Position numbers and translations under genes: made by a program. A DNA stretch of 64,000 nucleotides, taken from Flexivirga aerilata (lineage in GTDB: Bacteria; Actinomycetota; Actinomycetes; Actinomycetales; Dermatophilaceae). The notes below the pieces were generated by a model that was not told the DNA's origin, did no database searches, and saw nothing but the letters and a program-made list of their open reading frames with translations. Location of the stretch: NCBI RefSeq assembly GCF_013002715.1, contig NZ_JABENB010000001.1, positions 1,178,001-1,242,000 of the forward strand, in the 5' to 3' direction. Position 1 is the first letter of the stretch, and each line of letters starts with the position of its first letter. Positions 53,102 through 61,816 of the stretch are shown piece after piece.

Positions 53102-54265
53102 GTGGATTCCATTGCGGTCGGGCGCGAATCGAACGCAATGTTGCCCTTTTGGCGCGGCGCGCAGGTGTTTCGCTTCGCGTCGGTGGTGTATGCCGTGGGC
53201 GCCCAGTTCGTGTCGGTCAACGCCGAGACCGCCAAGGGTTCGGGGGTTGCGGCATACAGCCACCCGACGATCAGCTGGGCATTGATCGCCCTGCTGGTCA
53301 TCTGGTCCGGTGTCGCCGGTCTGGTCTATGCGTTCGAGTTGGCGCCGAAGCCGCCGATGGTGATTGCCGAGATCGTCATCACCGCGGCCCTGATCGCGTC
53401 GACGCTGTGGGTGGTGCGGCCGGAGTATTACCACCACCATCAGAGCCTGCCGTCGACGTTCTGGGTGACCAATGCGGTCGTGTCGATCGCGCTCTTGTGG
53501 GGTCCGATCGCGGGCGGCGTTGCGGGAGTGAGCTTTTCGGTGTTCAGTCTGGTCGTCGAGGACCAGATGAAGAACTTCCTCACCGACGCGACCACGCCGA
53601 TCCTGCTGACCGTCGGGGTCACTCTCGGCATCGGCGCTCGCATCGTGTCGCGCGCGCAGCGGCAGTTCGAACTCGCGGTGCGGATGCAGGCGGCGACGCA
53701 GGAACGGGAGCGGCTCGCCCGTGAGGTGCACGACGGCGTGCTGCAGGTGCTCGCGCTGATGCGCCGGCGCGGCGCGGACGGCCATGGCGACACCGCGGAG
53801 CTGGCCGCGCTCGCCGGTGAGCAGGAGCGTGCGCTGCGTTCGCTGCTGAGCCAGCAGGCGCAGGCTCCCGGCGCCGACCGGGCGACCGACCTGCGCAGTC
53901 GTCTGCAGGCGGATCTGCCTCCGGAGGTTGCGTTTTCGGCGCCGGCGGACGCCGTTGAGTTGCCCGAGTCGGCCGTCACCGAGCTCCTGGCGGTCGTGCG
54001 CACGGCGCTGGACAACACGGCCCGCCATGCCGGGCCGGGCGCACGGTCCTTCGTCCTGCTGGAGGATCTCGGCGACGAAGTGGTGCTCACCGTGCGTGAT
54101 GACGGCGTGGGCATCCCCGACGGGCGGCTGGCCGAGGCCGAGGCGCAGGGCCGGATGGGTGTCAGCAAGTCGATCCGTGGGCGCGTCGAATCCATAGGCG
54201 GCACAGCCCATCTCGACACCGCACCAAACCTCGGCACGGAGTGGGAGTTGCACGTGCGGCGATGA
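53102..54265 (+). CDS. macS: Sensor histidine kinase, MacS-like
   Basis: The 387-residue membrane kinase has five to six N-terminal hydrophobic segments (about residues 20-195) typical of the DUF5931 MacS sensor region. The HisKA_3 H-box LAREVHDGVLQVLALM (His near residue 210) follows, then a HATPase with ALDNTARHAG (N-box), VRDDGVGIPDG and GRMGVSKSIRGR. The start is GTG. The response regulator gene follows 31 bases on. Identification with MacS rests on the architecture plus a near-perfect MacR box downstream at 55053. Confidence 0.82.
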   Translation: MDSIAVGRESNAMLPFWRGAQVFRFASVVYAVGAQFVSVNAETAKGSGVAAYSHPTISWALIALLVIWSGVAGLVYAFELAPKPPMVIAEIVITAALIASTLWVVRPEYYHHHQSLPSTFWVTNAVVSIALLWGPIAGGVAGVSFSVFSLVVEDQMKNFLTDATTPILLTVGVTLGIGARIVSRAQRQFELAVRMQAATQERERLAREVHDGVLQVLALMRRRGADGHGDTAELAALAGEQERALRSLLSQQAQAPGADRATDLRSRLQADLPPEVAFSAPADAVELPESAVTELLAVVRTALDNTARHAGPGARSFVLLEDLGDEVVLTVRDDGVGIPDGRLAEAEAQGRMGVSKSIRGRVESIGGTAHLDTAPNLGTEWELHVRR

Positions 54266-54296
54266 CAGCATCTGCTCGGCGGGGCAGGATGGGCCT

Positions 54297-54956
54297 ATGA
54301 CCGAGCAGGGGAGTACGACCGTCATGGTGGTGGACGACCACCCGATGTGGCGCGACGGCGTCAGTCGCGACCTCGAGGCGGCCGGCTTCAGTGTCGTCGC
54401 GACCGCGGACAGCGTCGCCGCGGCCGGGCAACGGGCCAGGGCGACCCAGCCGGACGTGGTCCTGATGGACATGCAGCTGCCCGACGGCAACGGCGCCGAC
54501 GCGACGACCGCGGTGCTCGAGGCCGTGCCGCAGGCGAACGTGCTCGTCCTGTCCGCCTCGTCCGAGCGCGACGACGTGCTCGACGCCGTCAAGGCCGGAG
54601 CGTGCGGTTATCTGGTCAAGAGCGCATCGGCGGCCGAGCTCATCGAAGCCGTCGAGGCGACCGCCGCGGGGCAGGCGGTGTTCACCCCTGGCCTCGCCGG
54701 GCTGGTGCTCGGCGAATATCGCCGGATGTCGAACGAACCCCCGGCACCGGACGGTCCTCAGCTGCCGAGCCTCACCCCGCGGGAGACCGAGGTGCTGCGA
54801 CTCGTCGCGAAGGGGCTGTCGGCGAAGCAGATCGCCCGCCGGCTCGACCTTAGCCACCGCACGGTCGAGAACCACGTGCAGGCGACCCTGCGCAAGCTGC
54901 AGTTGAGCAATCGCATCGAGCTGACGCGCTACGCCATCGAGCAGGGCCTCGACTAG
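54297..54956 (+). CDS. macR: NarL-family response regulator, MacR-like
   Basis: The 219-residue regulator has a receiver domain (VMVVDDHPMWRDGV, phospho-acceptor Asp in VVLMDMQLPDG near residue 59, LSASSERDD, Lys in YLVKSAS) and a LuxR-type helix-turn-helix (LTPRETEVLRLVAKGLSAKQ, then IARRLDLSHRTVENHVQATL). MacR of Streptomyces recognises TGAGTAC-N2-GTACTCA. TGAGTAGTCGTACTCA lies 97 bases after this gene, in front of the DUF2339 gene, supporting the assignment and a direct target. Confidence 0.85.
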   Translation: MTEQGSTTVMVVDDHPMWRDGVSRDLEAAGFSVVATADSVAAAGQRARATQPDVVLMDMQLPDGNGADATTAVLEAVPQANVLVLSASSERDDVLDAVKAGACGYLVKSASAAELIEAVEATAAGQAVFTPGLAGLVLGEYRRMSNEPPAPDGPQLPSLTPRETEVLRLVAKGLSAKQIARRLDLSHRTVENHVQATLRKLQLSNRIELTRYAIEQGLD

Positions 54957-55052
54957 CAGCCGCGCCCGCCGGGGGTGTCGTCACTCTGGCGTTACTCCCT
55001 CGCACTCCGCGCGGTCCGCCCGGTGAGTGCTCGGCAAATCCTCATGCGGTGT

Positions 55053-55068
55053 TGAGTAGTCGTACTCA
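55053..55068. promoter_or_regulatory. MacR box upstream of the DUF2339 gene
   Basis: TGAGTAGTCGTACTCA matches the 16-base MacR inverted repeat TGAGTAC-N2-GTACTCA, as I recall it from Streptomyces work, at 13 of 14 fixed positions. It is 36 bases before the DUF2339 start and directly downstream of the macS-macR pair. Confidence 0.8.
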
Positions 55069-55103
55069 GGCCGACCGAGCCGCCCGCGAACAGGCTTGTC
55101 GGC

Positions 55104-56840
55104 ATGAACATTTCAGGCACGCACTCAGCGAATACGTCGACGGGGTTCCGGCAGTCCACCGGAGCCCCGCCCTTTGCCGCGCCGGTCCCGCCGGCGCCTC
55201 CGTCCGGCCCCGCCTACGCCGGGTTCGCGGGCCCGACGCCTCCGCACCGGACTCCGTGGTGGCAGCGTGGGGGAGTCGTCAGCAAGCTGCTCGCTCTCAC
55301 CGGCGGCGCGGTCACCCTGACCGGGGTCGTCATGCTCCTCGTGGTCGTGGCGGGCGCCGGACTGCTCACCCCGTGGGTGCGGGTCGGCGGTGGGGTCGCC
55401 CTGTCGCTGCTGCTCGTCGCGGGCGGCCTGCGGGTGCACGGCCGGCCGGGCGGCTGGATCGGCGGCATCGCGCTCGCGGCGACGGGCATCGCGGGTCTGT
55501 TCGTGAGCGTGGTGGCGGTGACGAGCTTCTACGCATGGATCCCGCCGGCCGCCGGGCTCGCCCTGGCCGGGGTGGTCGCGGCGGCCTCGGTCGCCCTCGC
55601 GCTGCGGTGGCGTTCGCAGCTGCTCGCCATACTCGTCACGGTCGGCGTCGCCGCCCTGGCACCGGTGCTCACCGACGGCCTCTCGCCCTCGCTCGCGTGG
55701 TTCCTGATCCTGCTGCAGGCCGCCGGCATCGTGCCGGAGCGGGCACATCGCTGGATCTACCTCGGCCTGGTCCGCACCCTGCCGGCCGCGCTCGTCGCCG
55801 CCGCGGTGCTGACGCAGTCGACCGGTTATGACCGGGCGCTCGCACCACTGGTCGTCGCCGCCCTGGGTCTGGTCTCGCTGGTCGTCTCGCGCGGCCACGA
55901 CGACGACCTGAACGCGCTCGGCTTCGCGGTGGCCTATCTCCCGCTGCTCGCGGTGCTGCCGCAACTGGCCCACCAGGTCGCGTTGGCCGTCGGGCTGGGC
56001 GCGGTTGCGGTCACCGTCGCGGTTGCCGTGGTGTGCCGGCCGCTGCACGTGCTGCGTGTTGCCGCGGTCGCGGGAGTGACCAGCATCGCCACGGTCGAGT
56101 CGGTCGTCTCGCTGACCACCGGTAGCTGGCTCCCGGCCCTGCTCATGGTGCCCGCGGTCACGCTCACCGCGGTCGCCCGGCAGGCGCGTTCGCTGATCGT
56201 GGCCGGCGTGGCGGCGTGCTTCGCGGCGGCGGCCGTGGCGACCTACCTGGTCTTCGCCGGCCCGGCAGCGCTGAGCTTCGCCGACGAGGCGACCGCAGTG
56301 CTGAGCAGCGCCACCATGGTCGGCGGCCTGCTGCTCACGGTCTGGGCGGCGCTCGCAGTGAGTGTCGTGCAGCGCCTCGGCTTCGACCCGCGCGGCGTGG
56401 TGAGCGCGGTCGTGGGCAGCATCATCGGGCTGTATGGCGTGACCGCGGCCGTCCTCTCGTTCGGCACCGCGGTGGGGCGGACCGACGGCTTCCACACCGG
56501 GCACCTCGGGGTGACGGTGATCTGGATGGCGGCGGCGATGTCGCTGCTGGCGGTCGGGCTGCACCTGCCGGCATACGCCAAGGTCGCGCTCGGCGGTGGT
56601 CTGCTGCTGGCCGGTGCCGCGCTCGGCAAGTTGTTCCTCTTCGACCTGGCCACGCTGAGCGGCGCGACCCGCGCGGTCACCTTCATCGCCGTCGGCCTGC
56701 TGCTGCTCTTCGCCGGGTCTCGCTATGCCCAGGCGTTCGCCCGGCGCGGGACCAGCGACATCGGCGGCACCAGCGACCCCAGTGGCACTAGCGACATCAG
56801 CGACACCGGGGGCACCCGCGGCCCGGCGATCGCCGGCTGA
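55104..56840 (+). CDS. DUF2339-family polytopic membrane protein
   Basis: The 578-residue protein has a Pro/Ala-rich N-terminus (FAAPVPPAPPSGPAYAGFAG), then about 16 hydrophobic segments from residue 60 to 565. The hallmark DUF2339 stretches are LLTPWVRVGGGVALSLLLVA near the N-terminus and LGGGLLLAGAALGKLFLFDL, followed by GATRAVTFIAVGLLLLFAG, near the end. The tail after RYAQAFARRG is a hydrophilic repeat of GTSDIGG-like units. Function unknown; such proteins are envelope-associated. A MacR box lies 36 bases upstream, so it is a probable target of the adjacent two-component system. Confidence 0.82.
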   Translation: MNISGTHSANTSTGFRQSTGAPPFAAPVPPAPPSGPAYAGFAGPTPPHRTPWWQRGGVVSKLLALTGGAVTLTGVVMLLVVVAGAGLLTPWVRVGGGVALSLLLVAGGLRVHGRPGGWIGGIALAATGIAGLFVSVVAVTSFYAWIPPAAGLALAGVVAAASVALALRWRSQLLAILVTVGVAALAPVLTDGLSPSLAWFLILLQAAGIVPERAHRWIYLGLVRTLPAALVAAAVLTQSTGYDRALAPLVVAALGLVSLVVSRGHDDDLNALGFAVAYLPLLAVLPQLAHQVALAVGLGAVAVTVAVAVVCRPLHVLRVAAVAGVTSIATVESVVSLTTGSWLPALLMVPAVTLTAVARQARSLIVAGVAACFAAAAVATYLVFAGPAALSFADEATAVLSSATMVGGLLLTVWAALAVSVVQRLGFDPRGVVSAVVGSIIGLYGVTAAVLSFGTAVGRTDGFHTGHLGVTVIWMAAAMSLLAVGLHLPAYAKVALGGGLLLAGAALGKLFLFDLATLSGATRAVTFIAVGLLLLFAGSRYAQAFARRGTSDIGGTSDPSGTSDISDTGGTRGPAIAG

Positions 56841-56857
56841 CCCCACCCCCACCGAAA

Positions 56858-56928
56858 GGCCCACATCCGCTTCGAGCGGCACACCAGATCACCCCGATCT
56901 GGTGTGCCGCTCGAAGCCGTTGTGGGCC
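56858..56928. terminator. Terminator hairpin after the DUF2339 gene, member of the covarying family
   Basis: A perfect 22-base stem (56869-56890 with 56896-56917, five-base loop) is enclosed by GGCCCAC (56858-56864) and GTGGGCC (56922-56928). The inner sequence GGCACACCAGATCACC corresponds base for base to GGTACAGCAAAATCACC of the hairpin after clpB, with paired changes on the other arm. Confidence 0.88.
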
Positions 56929-56962
56929 GGTCGGTCTTGTCAGGCGGTTTATAAAGCACTAC

Positions 56963-56979
56963 TTTCACATATCGTGAAA
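56963..56979. promoter_or_regulatory. Palindrome overlapping the MFS start codon
   Basis: TTTCAC, five bases, GTGAAA. The right arm contains the GTG start codon of the MFS gene. A TATAAA hexamer at 56950 could be its -10 box, giving a leader of only about a dozen bases. A repressor bound here would block initiation of transcription directly. Confidence 0.5.
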
Positions 56980-58182
56980 CATTCGTTTCAAAACTCCGTA
57001 TGGCGACATCGCGACGTCCGCATCGTCGTGCCGGCACGGGCCGTCTCCTTCGTCGGTGACGGGATGCTCGCCGTGGTGCTGCTGTTGCGGTTGCACGACG
57101 GCGGCGCCGGCCCGTGGGCGGTGACCGGCCTGCTGATCGCGACCTCCCTGCCGCTGGTCGTGCTCATCGGACCCGCCGGCCGAGCGGCCGACCGGTGGGA
57201 CTCGCGGACCGTACTCGCGGTGGCGCTGGGTGCCCAGGCGCTCGCCTGTCTCGCGCTCGTGCCGACCACGTCGGTGGCCGGCACCTATGCGCTGGTCGCG
57301 GCGGTCCAGACCGGGCAGGCGTTCGCGGGGCCGACGTGGAGCGCGCTGGTGCCACGGATCGTCAGCGCCGCCGACGACGTTGGCCGCATGGTCGCGCTGC
57401 AGCAGGGGCTCGCCCAGGCCTTGCTGCCGGTGGGCGCGGCGCTCGGCGGCGTCGTCTACGGCCTGGCGGGCGCGCAGGTGGCGATCCTGGTGGACGCCGG
57501 GACGTTCGGCGCGCTCCTGCTGGGCGCGCTCGCGGTCCGCACCAGGCGCGGCGGCCGAGCCGACAGCACTCTCACCGGGCACCCGGCGATCCGGCGCGCG
57601 GGCCTGGTGACGTTACGCGCCGATCCGGTCGTCTGGCCGCTGCTGCTCGGCTCGCTCTTCATGGTGTTGCTGCTCGCCGGGGTCAACGTGGTCGAGGTGT
57701 TCCTGGTCCGTGACGAGCTCGGCATGTCGGCGGCGTGGTACGGCGTCAGCGAGCTGATGGTCATGGTCGGGGCACTGTGCGGCTCCGTGCTGGCCGGGCG
57801 GGTGGACGGCGACAGAGCGCGGGTGAGCACGACGATCGGCGGGTTCGGCGCGATCGCGCTGCTCGTCGTGGTCTGCGGCGTGACGCCGTGGTTCCCGCTC
57901 CTGCTGGTCTGCTCGGTCGGCCTGGGAGTCGCGAGTGCGGCGATGAGCGCGTGTTTCGGCGCGCTGCTCGTGATCCGGTCTCCGGACGCGGTGCGCGGTC
58001 GGATGTCGGCGACGGTCAACGGGCTCATGCAACTGGCGAACGTCGGGTCGCTGCTGATCTTCGGTGCCTTGGGTACGACGCTCGGTGTGCGCCATACCTT
58101 CGTCGCGGCGGCTGCCGTTGCGCTGCTGGTCGCGTTGCGGTTGCGGGCGGTGGCGCCGCAGCCGGAGCTCAGCGGTCGGTGA
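56974..58182 (+). CDS. MFS transporter (efflux type)
   Basis: The 402-residue protein has twelve hydrophobic segments with motif A-like GPAGRAADRWDSRTVL after TM2 and a second-half IRSPDAVRGRMSATVNGLMQ. This is the pattern of MFS_3/enterobactin-exporter-like efflux proteins (EntS/MdfA-like). The GTG at 56974 gives VKHSFQNSVWRHRDVRIVVP before TM1, and no Shine-Dalgarno is visible, so translation may be near-leaderless. The start overlaps a TTTCAC-N5-GTGAAA palindrome. The 3' end overlaps the convergent DedA gene by 14 bases. Substrate unknown. Confidence 0.82.
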   Translation: MKHSFQNSVWRHRDVRIVVPARAVSFVGDGMLAVVLLLRLHDGGAGPWAVTGLLIATSLPLVVLIGPAGRAADRWDSRTVLAVALGAQALACLALVPTTSVAGTYALVAAVQTGQAFAGPTWSALVPRIVSAADDVGRMVALQQGLAQALLPVGAALGGVVYGLAGAQVAILVDAGTFGALLLGALAVRTRRGGRADSTLTGHPAIRRAGLVTLRADPVVWPLLLGSLFMVLLLAGVNVVEVFLVRDELGMSAAWYGVSELMVMVGALCGSVLAGRVDGDRARVSTTIGGFGAIALLVVVCGVTPWFPLLLVCSVGLGVASAAMSACFGALLVIRSPDAVRGRMSATVNGLMQLANVGSLLIFGALGTTLGVRHTFVAAAAVALLVALRLRAVAPQPELSGR

Positions 58183-58849
58183 GGTCCTTCGCGGCCTCGA
58201 CGGTCTCGTCGGCCATCGCCTTCGCCTCGCGGCGGTGCTTGAGGAACTCGTAGATCATCGGCAGCACCGAGACCACCACGACGACCATGATCGCCAGGTC
58301 GATCTTGTCGCCGAGGCCCGGGAACGCCCTGCCGAGCAGCACGCCGGCAAACACGATGATCGCGACCCACAGCACCGCGCCGACCGCGCTCCAGATGAAG
58401 AACCGCTTGCGGTCCATCCGGCTGGCACCGGCGACCAGCGTGATGAAGGTGCGCACGATCGGCACGAAGCGGCCGATCACCAGGGCCTTGTTGCCGTGCT
58501 TGTCGAAGAAGGCGCTGGTCTGCTCGAAGTACTTCTTCTTGAGGATCCGCCCGTCGCGCTCGTAGATCGGCTTGCCGACGGCCCGGCCGATCTCGTAGCC
58601 GACGACGTTGCCGGCGAACGCGGCGATCATCAGCGACGGCACCGAGACCCAGAGCGGGACGTGGAAGTTGTACTTGGCGCTGGAGCTGAACAGGCCGATC
58701 GCGAACAGCAGCGAGTCGCCGGGAAGGATCGGGAAGAGCACGCCGCACTCGATGAAGACGATCAGCAGCGAGACGAAGAAGAAGGCACCCCCGAACTGGT
58801 CGAGCAGATATTGCGGGTCCATGAAGCTCGGGCCGAGGGAGTGCATCAC
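58169..58849 (-). CDS. DedA-family (VTT domain) membrane protein
   Basis: The 226-residue protein has an FIECGVLFPILPGDSLLFAI stretch, carrying the conserved E and P-G-D/E of DedA proteins. YEIGRAVGKPI and the signature FVPIVRTFITLVAGASRM (the G-RF-x-P-x-x-R-x-F part, with GRF immediately before) follow. Such proteins are undecaprenyl-phosphate or phospholipid flippases in several bacteria. The C-terminus is basic then acidic (HRREAKAMADETVEAAKDLT). Monocistronic, convergent with the MFS gene. Confidence 0.92.
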   Translation of the reverse strand: MMHSLGPSFMDPQYLLDQFGGAFFFVSLLIVFIECGVLFPILPGDSLLFAIGLFSSSAKYNFHVPLWVSVPSLMIAAFAGNVVGYEIGRAVGKPIYERDGRILKKKYFEQTSAFFDKHGNKALVIGRFVPIVRTFITLVAGASRMDRKRFFIWSAVGAVLWVAIIVFAGVLLGRAFPGLGDKIDLAIMVVVVVSVLPMIYEFLKHRREAKAMADETVEAAKDLTDR

Positions 58850-58996
58850 AGCGCCAAGGGTACGGGAGCCGCGCTGAGGGAACGCTTAGAGAAAACCGGC
58901 CCGGCGGCGGGGCGGCGAACCGCTCCCCGCGACAGCACCGCCGATCCGGCATGATCAGGACCGTTCCTGTCCGTTGCCCGGTGGAGGGTTGTCGAC

Positions 58997-59944
58997 ATGG
59001 CGGAAACCACGGCGCGGCTGCTGCACCTGCTCGGGCTGCTCCAGGCGAAGGCGGTCTGGACCGGCCCCGAGCTCGCCGAGCGGCTCGGCGTCACGACCCG
59101 CTCGGTCCGGCGCGACATGGAGCGGCTGCGCGAGCTCGGCTATCCCGTGCAGGCCAGCCGGGGCCTCGGCGGCGGCTACCAGCTCGGCGCAGGGCGGGCA
59201 CTGCCGCCGTTGCTGCTCGACCAGGACGAGGCGGTGGCGGTCGCGGTCTGCCTGCGGCTGGCCGCCGGCGGCACGGTCGCCGGGGTCGGCGAAGCGGCGA
59301 TCCGCACCATGACCAAGCTCGACCAGGTGATGCCCGCGAGCATCCGGGCTCAGGTCGCCGCGGTGCAGGAGGCGACCGTGACCGTCGAATATCAGGCGGC
59401 CACGGTCGACGCGGACGACCTGCTGGTGCTCGCCCGCGCGATCCGGGAGACCCACCAGGCGCGTTTCGACTACGTCGCGCGGACCGGTGCGGCGACCTCC
59501 CGGCGCATCGAGCCCTACCGGCTGGTCGCCACCGGACGCCGTTGGTATCTCATGGCTTTCGACCTCGACCGGGACGACTGGCGGTCGTTCCGGCTGGACC
59601 GGATGACCGAGGTGCGCGCCTCGACGTTCGGCTTCACCCCGCGCGCGGCGCCGGACGCCGAGGAGTTCATCCGCCGGTCGGTGCATTCCGGCTGGGACCA
59701 GGAGGCCACCCTGCGCCTGCGCTGCGCCGCCGACGAGGTGCGCGACCACGTCGGCGGCTGGGGCCGGCTGACGCCGGTCGACGAGCACAGCTGCGAGCTG
59801 CGGGTGGGCAGCCACGACGTCGAGCTGATGGCGTGGTGGCTGCTGCGGCTGCCGGTCGACTTCGAGGTGCTCGACAACGAGGAGCTGGTGGCGGCATACG
59901 GCCGGATCGCGCAGCGCGTCGACCGGTTGACGGCCGGCCGCTGA
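58997..59944 (+). CDS. WYL-domain transcriptional regulator
   Basis: The 315-residue protein has a DeoR-like HTH_11 domain at the N-terminus (LLQAKAVWTGPELAERLGVT, then TRSVRRDMERLRELGYPVQA). The WYL domain (RIEPYRLVATGRRWYLMAFD, FRLDRMTEVRAS) carries the R-x-Y-x-L-V and W-Y-L elements, and a WCX C-terminal extension follows (HSGWDQEATLRLRCAADEV). WYL regulators bind nucleic-acid or nucleotide ligands and often control DNA repair or defence genes. A GGTGGAGGG ribosome site precedes the ATG. It precedes the broken gene at 60 kb. Confidence 0.92.
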   Translation: MAETTARLLHLLGLLQAKAVWTGPELAERLGVTTRSVRRDMERLRELGYPVQASRGLGGGYQLGAGRALPPLLLDQDEAVAVAVCLRLAAGGTVAGVGEAAIRTMTKLDQVMPASIRAQVAAVQEATVTVEYQAATVDADDLLVLARAIRETHQARFDYVARTGAATSRRIEPYRLVATGRRWYLMAFDLDRDDWRSFRLDRMTEVRASTFGFTPRAAPDAEEFIRRSVHSGWDQEATLRLRCAADEVRDHVGGWGRLTPVDEHSCELRVGSHDVELMAWWLLRLPVDFEVLDNEELVAAYGRIAQRVDRLTAGR

Positions 59945-59980
59945 GCGGAGGTTCTTGCGGGCGCGACGGGCTTCTGCAAA

Positions 59981-61063
59981 TTGCCGGTGGCGAGCACGCC
60001 GCGGCTCCATCATGTGCCCACGGTGTGGCCGGTGGCCGGGCGCTCCGGGAATCTGCCGCGGGGCCCGAAGCGACCAGAGAACGAGTGGACGCGGGTGGAG
60101 GACCTTCGCTCCTGTGCGGGCTGGCTCGCCTGGTCCCGCCGGATGGCCTCACCCTTCGGTGCGCTCTCGGCGGCGCTCCTCGAACCGGTGCTCGAGGAGC
60201 GTGGCATCGGGCTGAAGGGTTACGACCTCACCGGCTCGAGCGTGGCACCGGCAGCCACACCTTGGAGGTGGTGGGTGCCTACGAACGGCTCCTCGACCTG
60301 CCGTATGGCGAACTCCAGGCGCCCATCCTGTCGCTGGCACGGGTCGTCGACCCGTCGGCGCGGGCGGGCGACTTCCAGCCGGTGGTCGTGCCGCCGGCGG
60401 AGGCGACCGAGTGCGTCGACGGGCTCTACGAACGCTGGGAGAAGGGTGGCGAATTCACCGGTGCCGAGTGGTTGCGACTGGCCCACATCGTAGGCCCGCC
60501 GACCCATCATCCGGTGCCGATCGGCTTGCTGCGCAAGTGGCTTCGCCAATTGATATCGGAGTTGATGCGCAGTGTCCAGCTTGCCTACTTCCCGCGGGAT
60601 GAGGCGGCGTCGGCATTTGCGGCATTCGACCGGACGGCACCGCTGGTCGTGGCTGCGGTGCTCGAACTCACCGCAACACCAGGCGTTTCCGGCGCGGCCT
60701 CCGCGGCCGCTAGTGCGGGCCGCGATCACGGTCGCTGCCGGGTCCGACGTCGAACCCCAGACGCGCATCAACGCCCACTATCTGATCGAGCGACTCGCCG
60801 GCGCCGGCGAGGAGGCCGTGCTGAAGAGGGAGCTGCGCGAGCCGCACCGGGTCGACCTGCGGCGGGTGTGTCTCATCGCGCTGGCGCACGCCGGGCTGGT
60901 GCGCCCCGAGGACGATCTGCGCGGTCTGCTCGCCGTCCCCGAACTGCGGGACACGGTCGTCTACGCGCTCGGCATCAGCGGCCACCCGCAGCTGTCACTG
61001 CCGGAGGCCGACGGCGACGATGCCCGATGGTGGCGCGCCAACGGTGGAGGCTTCTTCGCCTGA
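59981..61063 (+). pseudogene. Broken gene with two compensating frameshifts, unknown HEAT-like protein
   Basis: Plausible protein sequence runs in one frame to about 60235 (CAGWLAWSRRMASPFGALSA, LEERGIGLKGYDLTGS). It switches to the -1 frame up to about 60710 (LEVVGAYERLLDLPYGELQA, PVVVPPAEATECVDGLYERW, SVQLAYFPRDEAASAFAAFD). It then returns to the first frame to 61063 (LVRAAITVAAGSDVEPQTRI, RRVCLIALAHAGLVRPEDDL, DARWWRANGGGFFA). The last part looks like HEAT-type helical repeats. No homologue is recognised. The two shifts cancel, so either the gene decayed or the assembly has two errors. The N-terminus is uncertain. Confidence 0.6.
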
Positions 61064-61072
61064 TGCGGGCGC

Positions 61073-61714
61073 GTGGCACAGTTGCTGCCCGTGCAGGAGG
61101 AGATCGGAGTCGGCCCGTGGCCCGGGGAGTGGCCGACCACACCGGATGGCAGCCCCGATCCGAGGTATGACGAGGCATTGCTCGCCGACGGCGACCGGCG
61201 CAACGTCGAGGACCGCTATCGCTACTGGACGCAGGACGCGATCGTCGCCGACCTCGACCGGCACCGGCACGATTTCCACATCGCCGTCGAGAACTGGGGT
61301 CACGACTTCAACATCGGATCGGTGATTCGCACCGCGAATGCCTTCAATGCCAAGGCTTTCCACATCGTCGGCAAACGCCGGTGGAACCGCCGCGGCGCGA
61401 TGGTCACCGACCGCTACCAGCACGAGTTCCATCACCCGGACGTCGCGTCGCTGCGGGAGTGGGCCGGCGGCATACCCCTGATCGGCATCGACAACGTGCC
61501 CGGGAGCACACCGATCGAGACCTACGAGCTGCCGCGGGAATGTGTGCTGGTCTTCGGCCAGGAGGGCCCGGGTCTCAGCGCCCAGATGCAGGAGGCGTGC
61601 GTCGACATCCTCCACATCGAGCAGTTCGGCTCGACCCGGTCGATCAATGCCGGTGCCGCGGCGGCGATCGCCATGCACATGTGGATCCTGCGGCACGTGC
61701 ACGGCGTGGGTTAG
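61073..61714 (+). CDS. TrmH/SpoU-family RNA methyltransferase
   Basis: The 213-residue SPOUT methyltransferase has motif 1 HDFNIGSVIRTANAFNA (catalytic Arg), motif 2 CVLVFGQEGPGLS and motif 3 IEQFGSTRSINAGAAAAIAM, which form the AdoMet-binding trefoil knot. The family 2'-O-methylates tRNA or rRNA; actinobacterial members of this length are usually annotated as TrmH-like. The GTG at 61073 gives an N-terminal extension of about 60 residues; a GTG 18 bases later is an alternative start. Followed by the ECF42-type promoter. Confidence 0.88.
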   Translation: MAQLLPVQEEIGVGPWPGEWPTTPDGSPDPRYDEALLADGDRRNVEDRYRYWTQDAIVADLDRHRHDFHIAVENWGHDFNIGSVIRTANAFNAKAFHIVGKRRWNRRGAMVTDRYQHEFHHPDVASLREWAGGIPLIGIDNVPGSTPIETYELPRECVLVFGQEGPGLSAQMQEACVDILHIEQFGSTRSINAGAAAAIAMHMWILRHVHGVG

Positions 61715-61732
61715 CACCTTTTTCGCCGGACC

Positions 61733-61759
61733 TGTCGATTGCGGGGCCTCCCGCACGTC
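61733..61759 (+). promoter_or_regulatory. ECF42-type promoter upstream of the DGPF genes
   Basis: TGTCGA (61733-61738), a 17-base spacer, CGTC (61756-61759). The ECF42 consensus I recall is TGTCGA at -35 and CGA/TC at -10. Transcription would begin near 61766, about 50 bases before the first DGPF gene. The encoded sigma factor is the last gene of the same operon, so positive autoregulation is expected. Confidence 0.75.
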
Positions 61760-61816
61760 ATCGTGCTGTCAGAAGAAGTCAACGGGCACGAAACGACGCA
61801 TGACGAGAGGTCATCG

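Noticed and set aside
55125..56882. 585-codon minus-strand open frame opposite the DUF2339 gene
   Set aside because: Arg/Asp/Gln/Gly-rich antisense of a hydrophobic protein; it also runs across the terminator hairpin.
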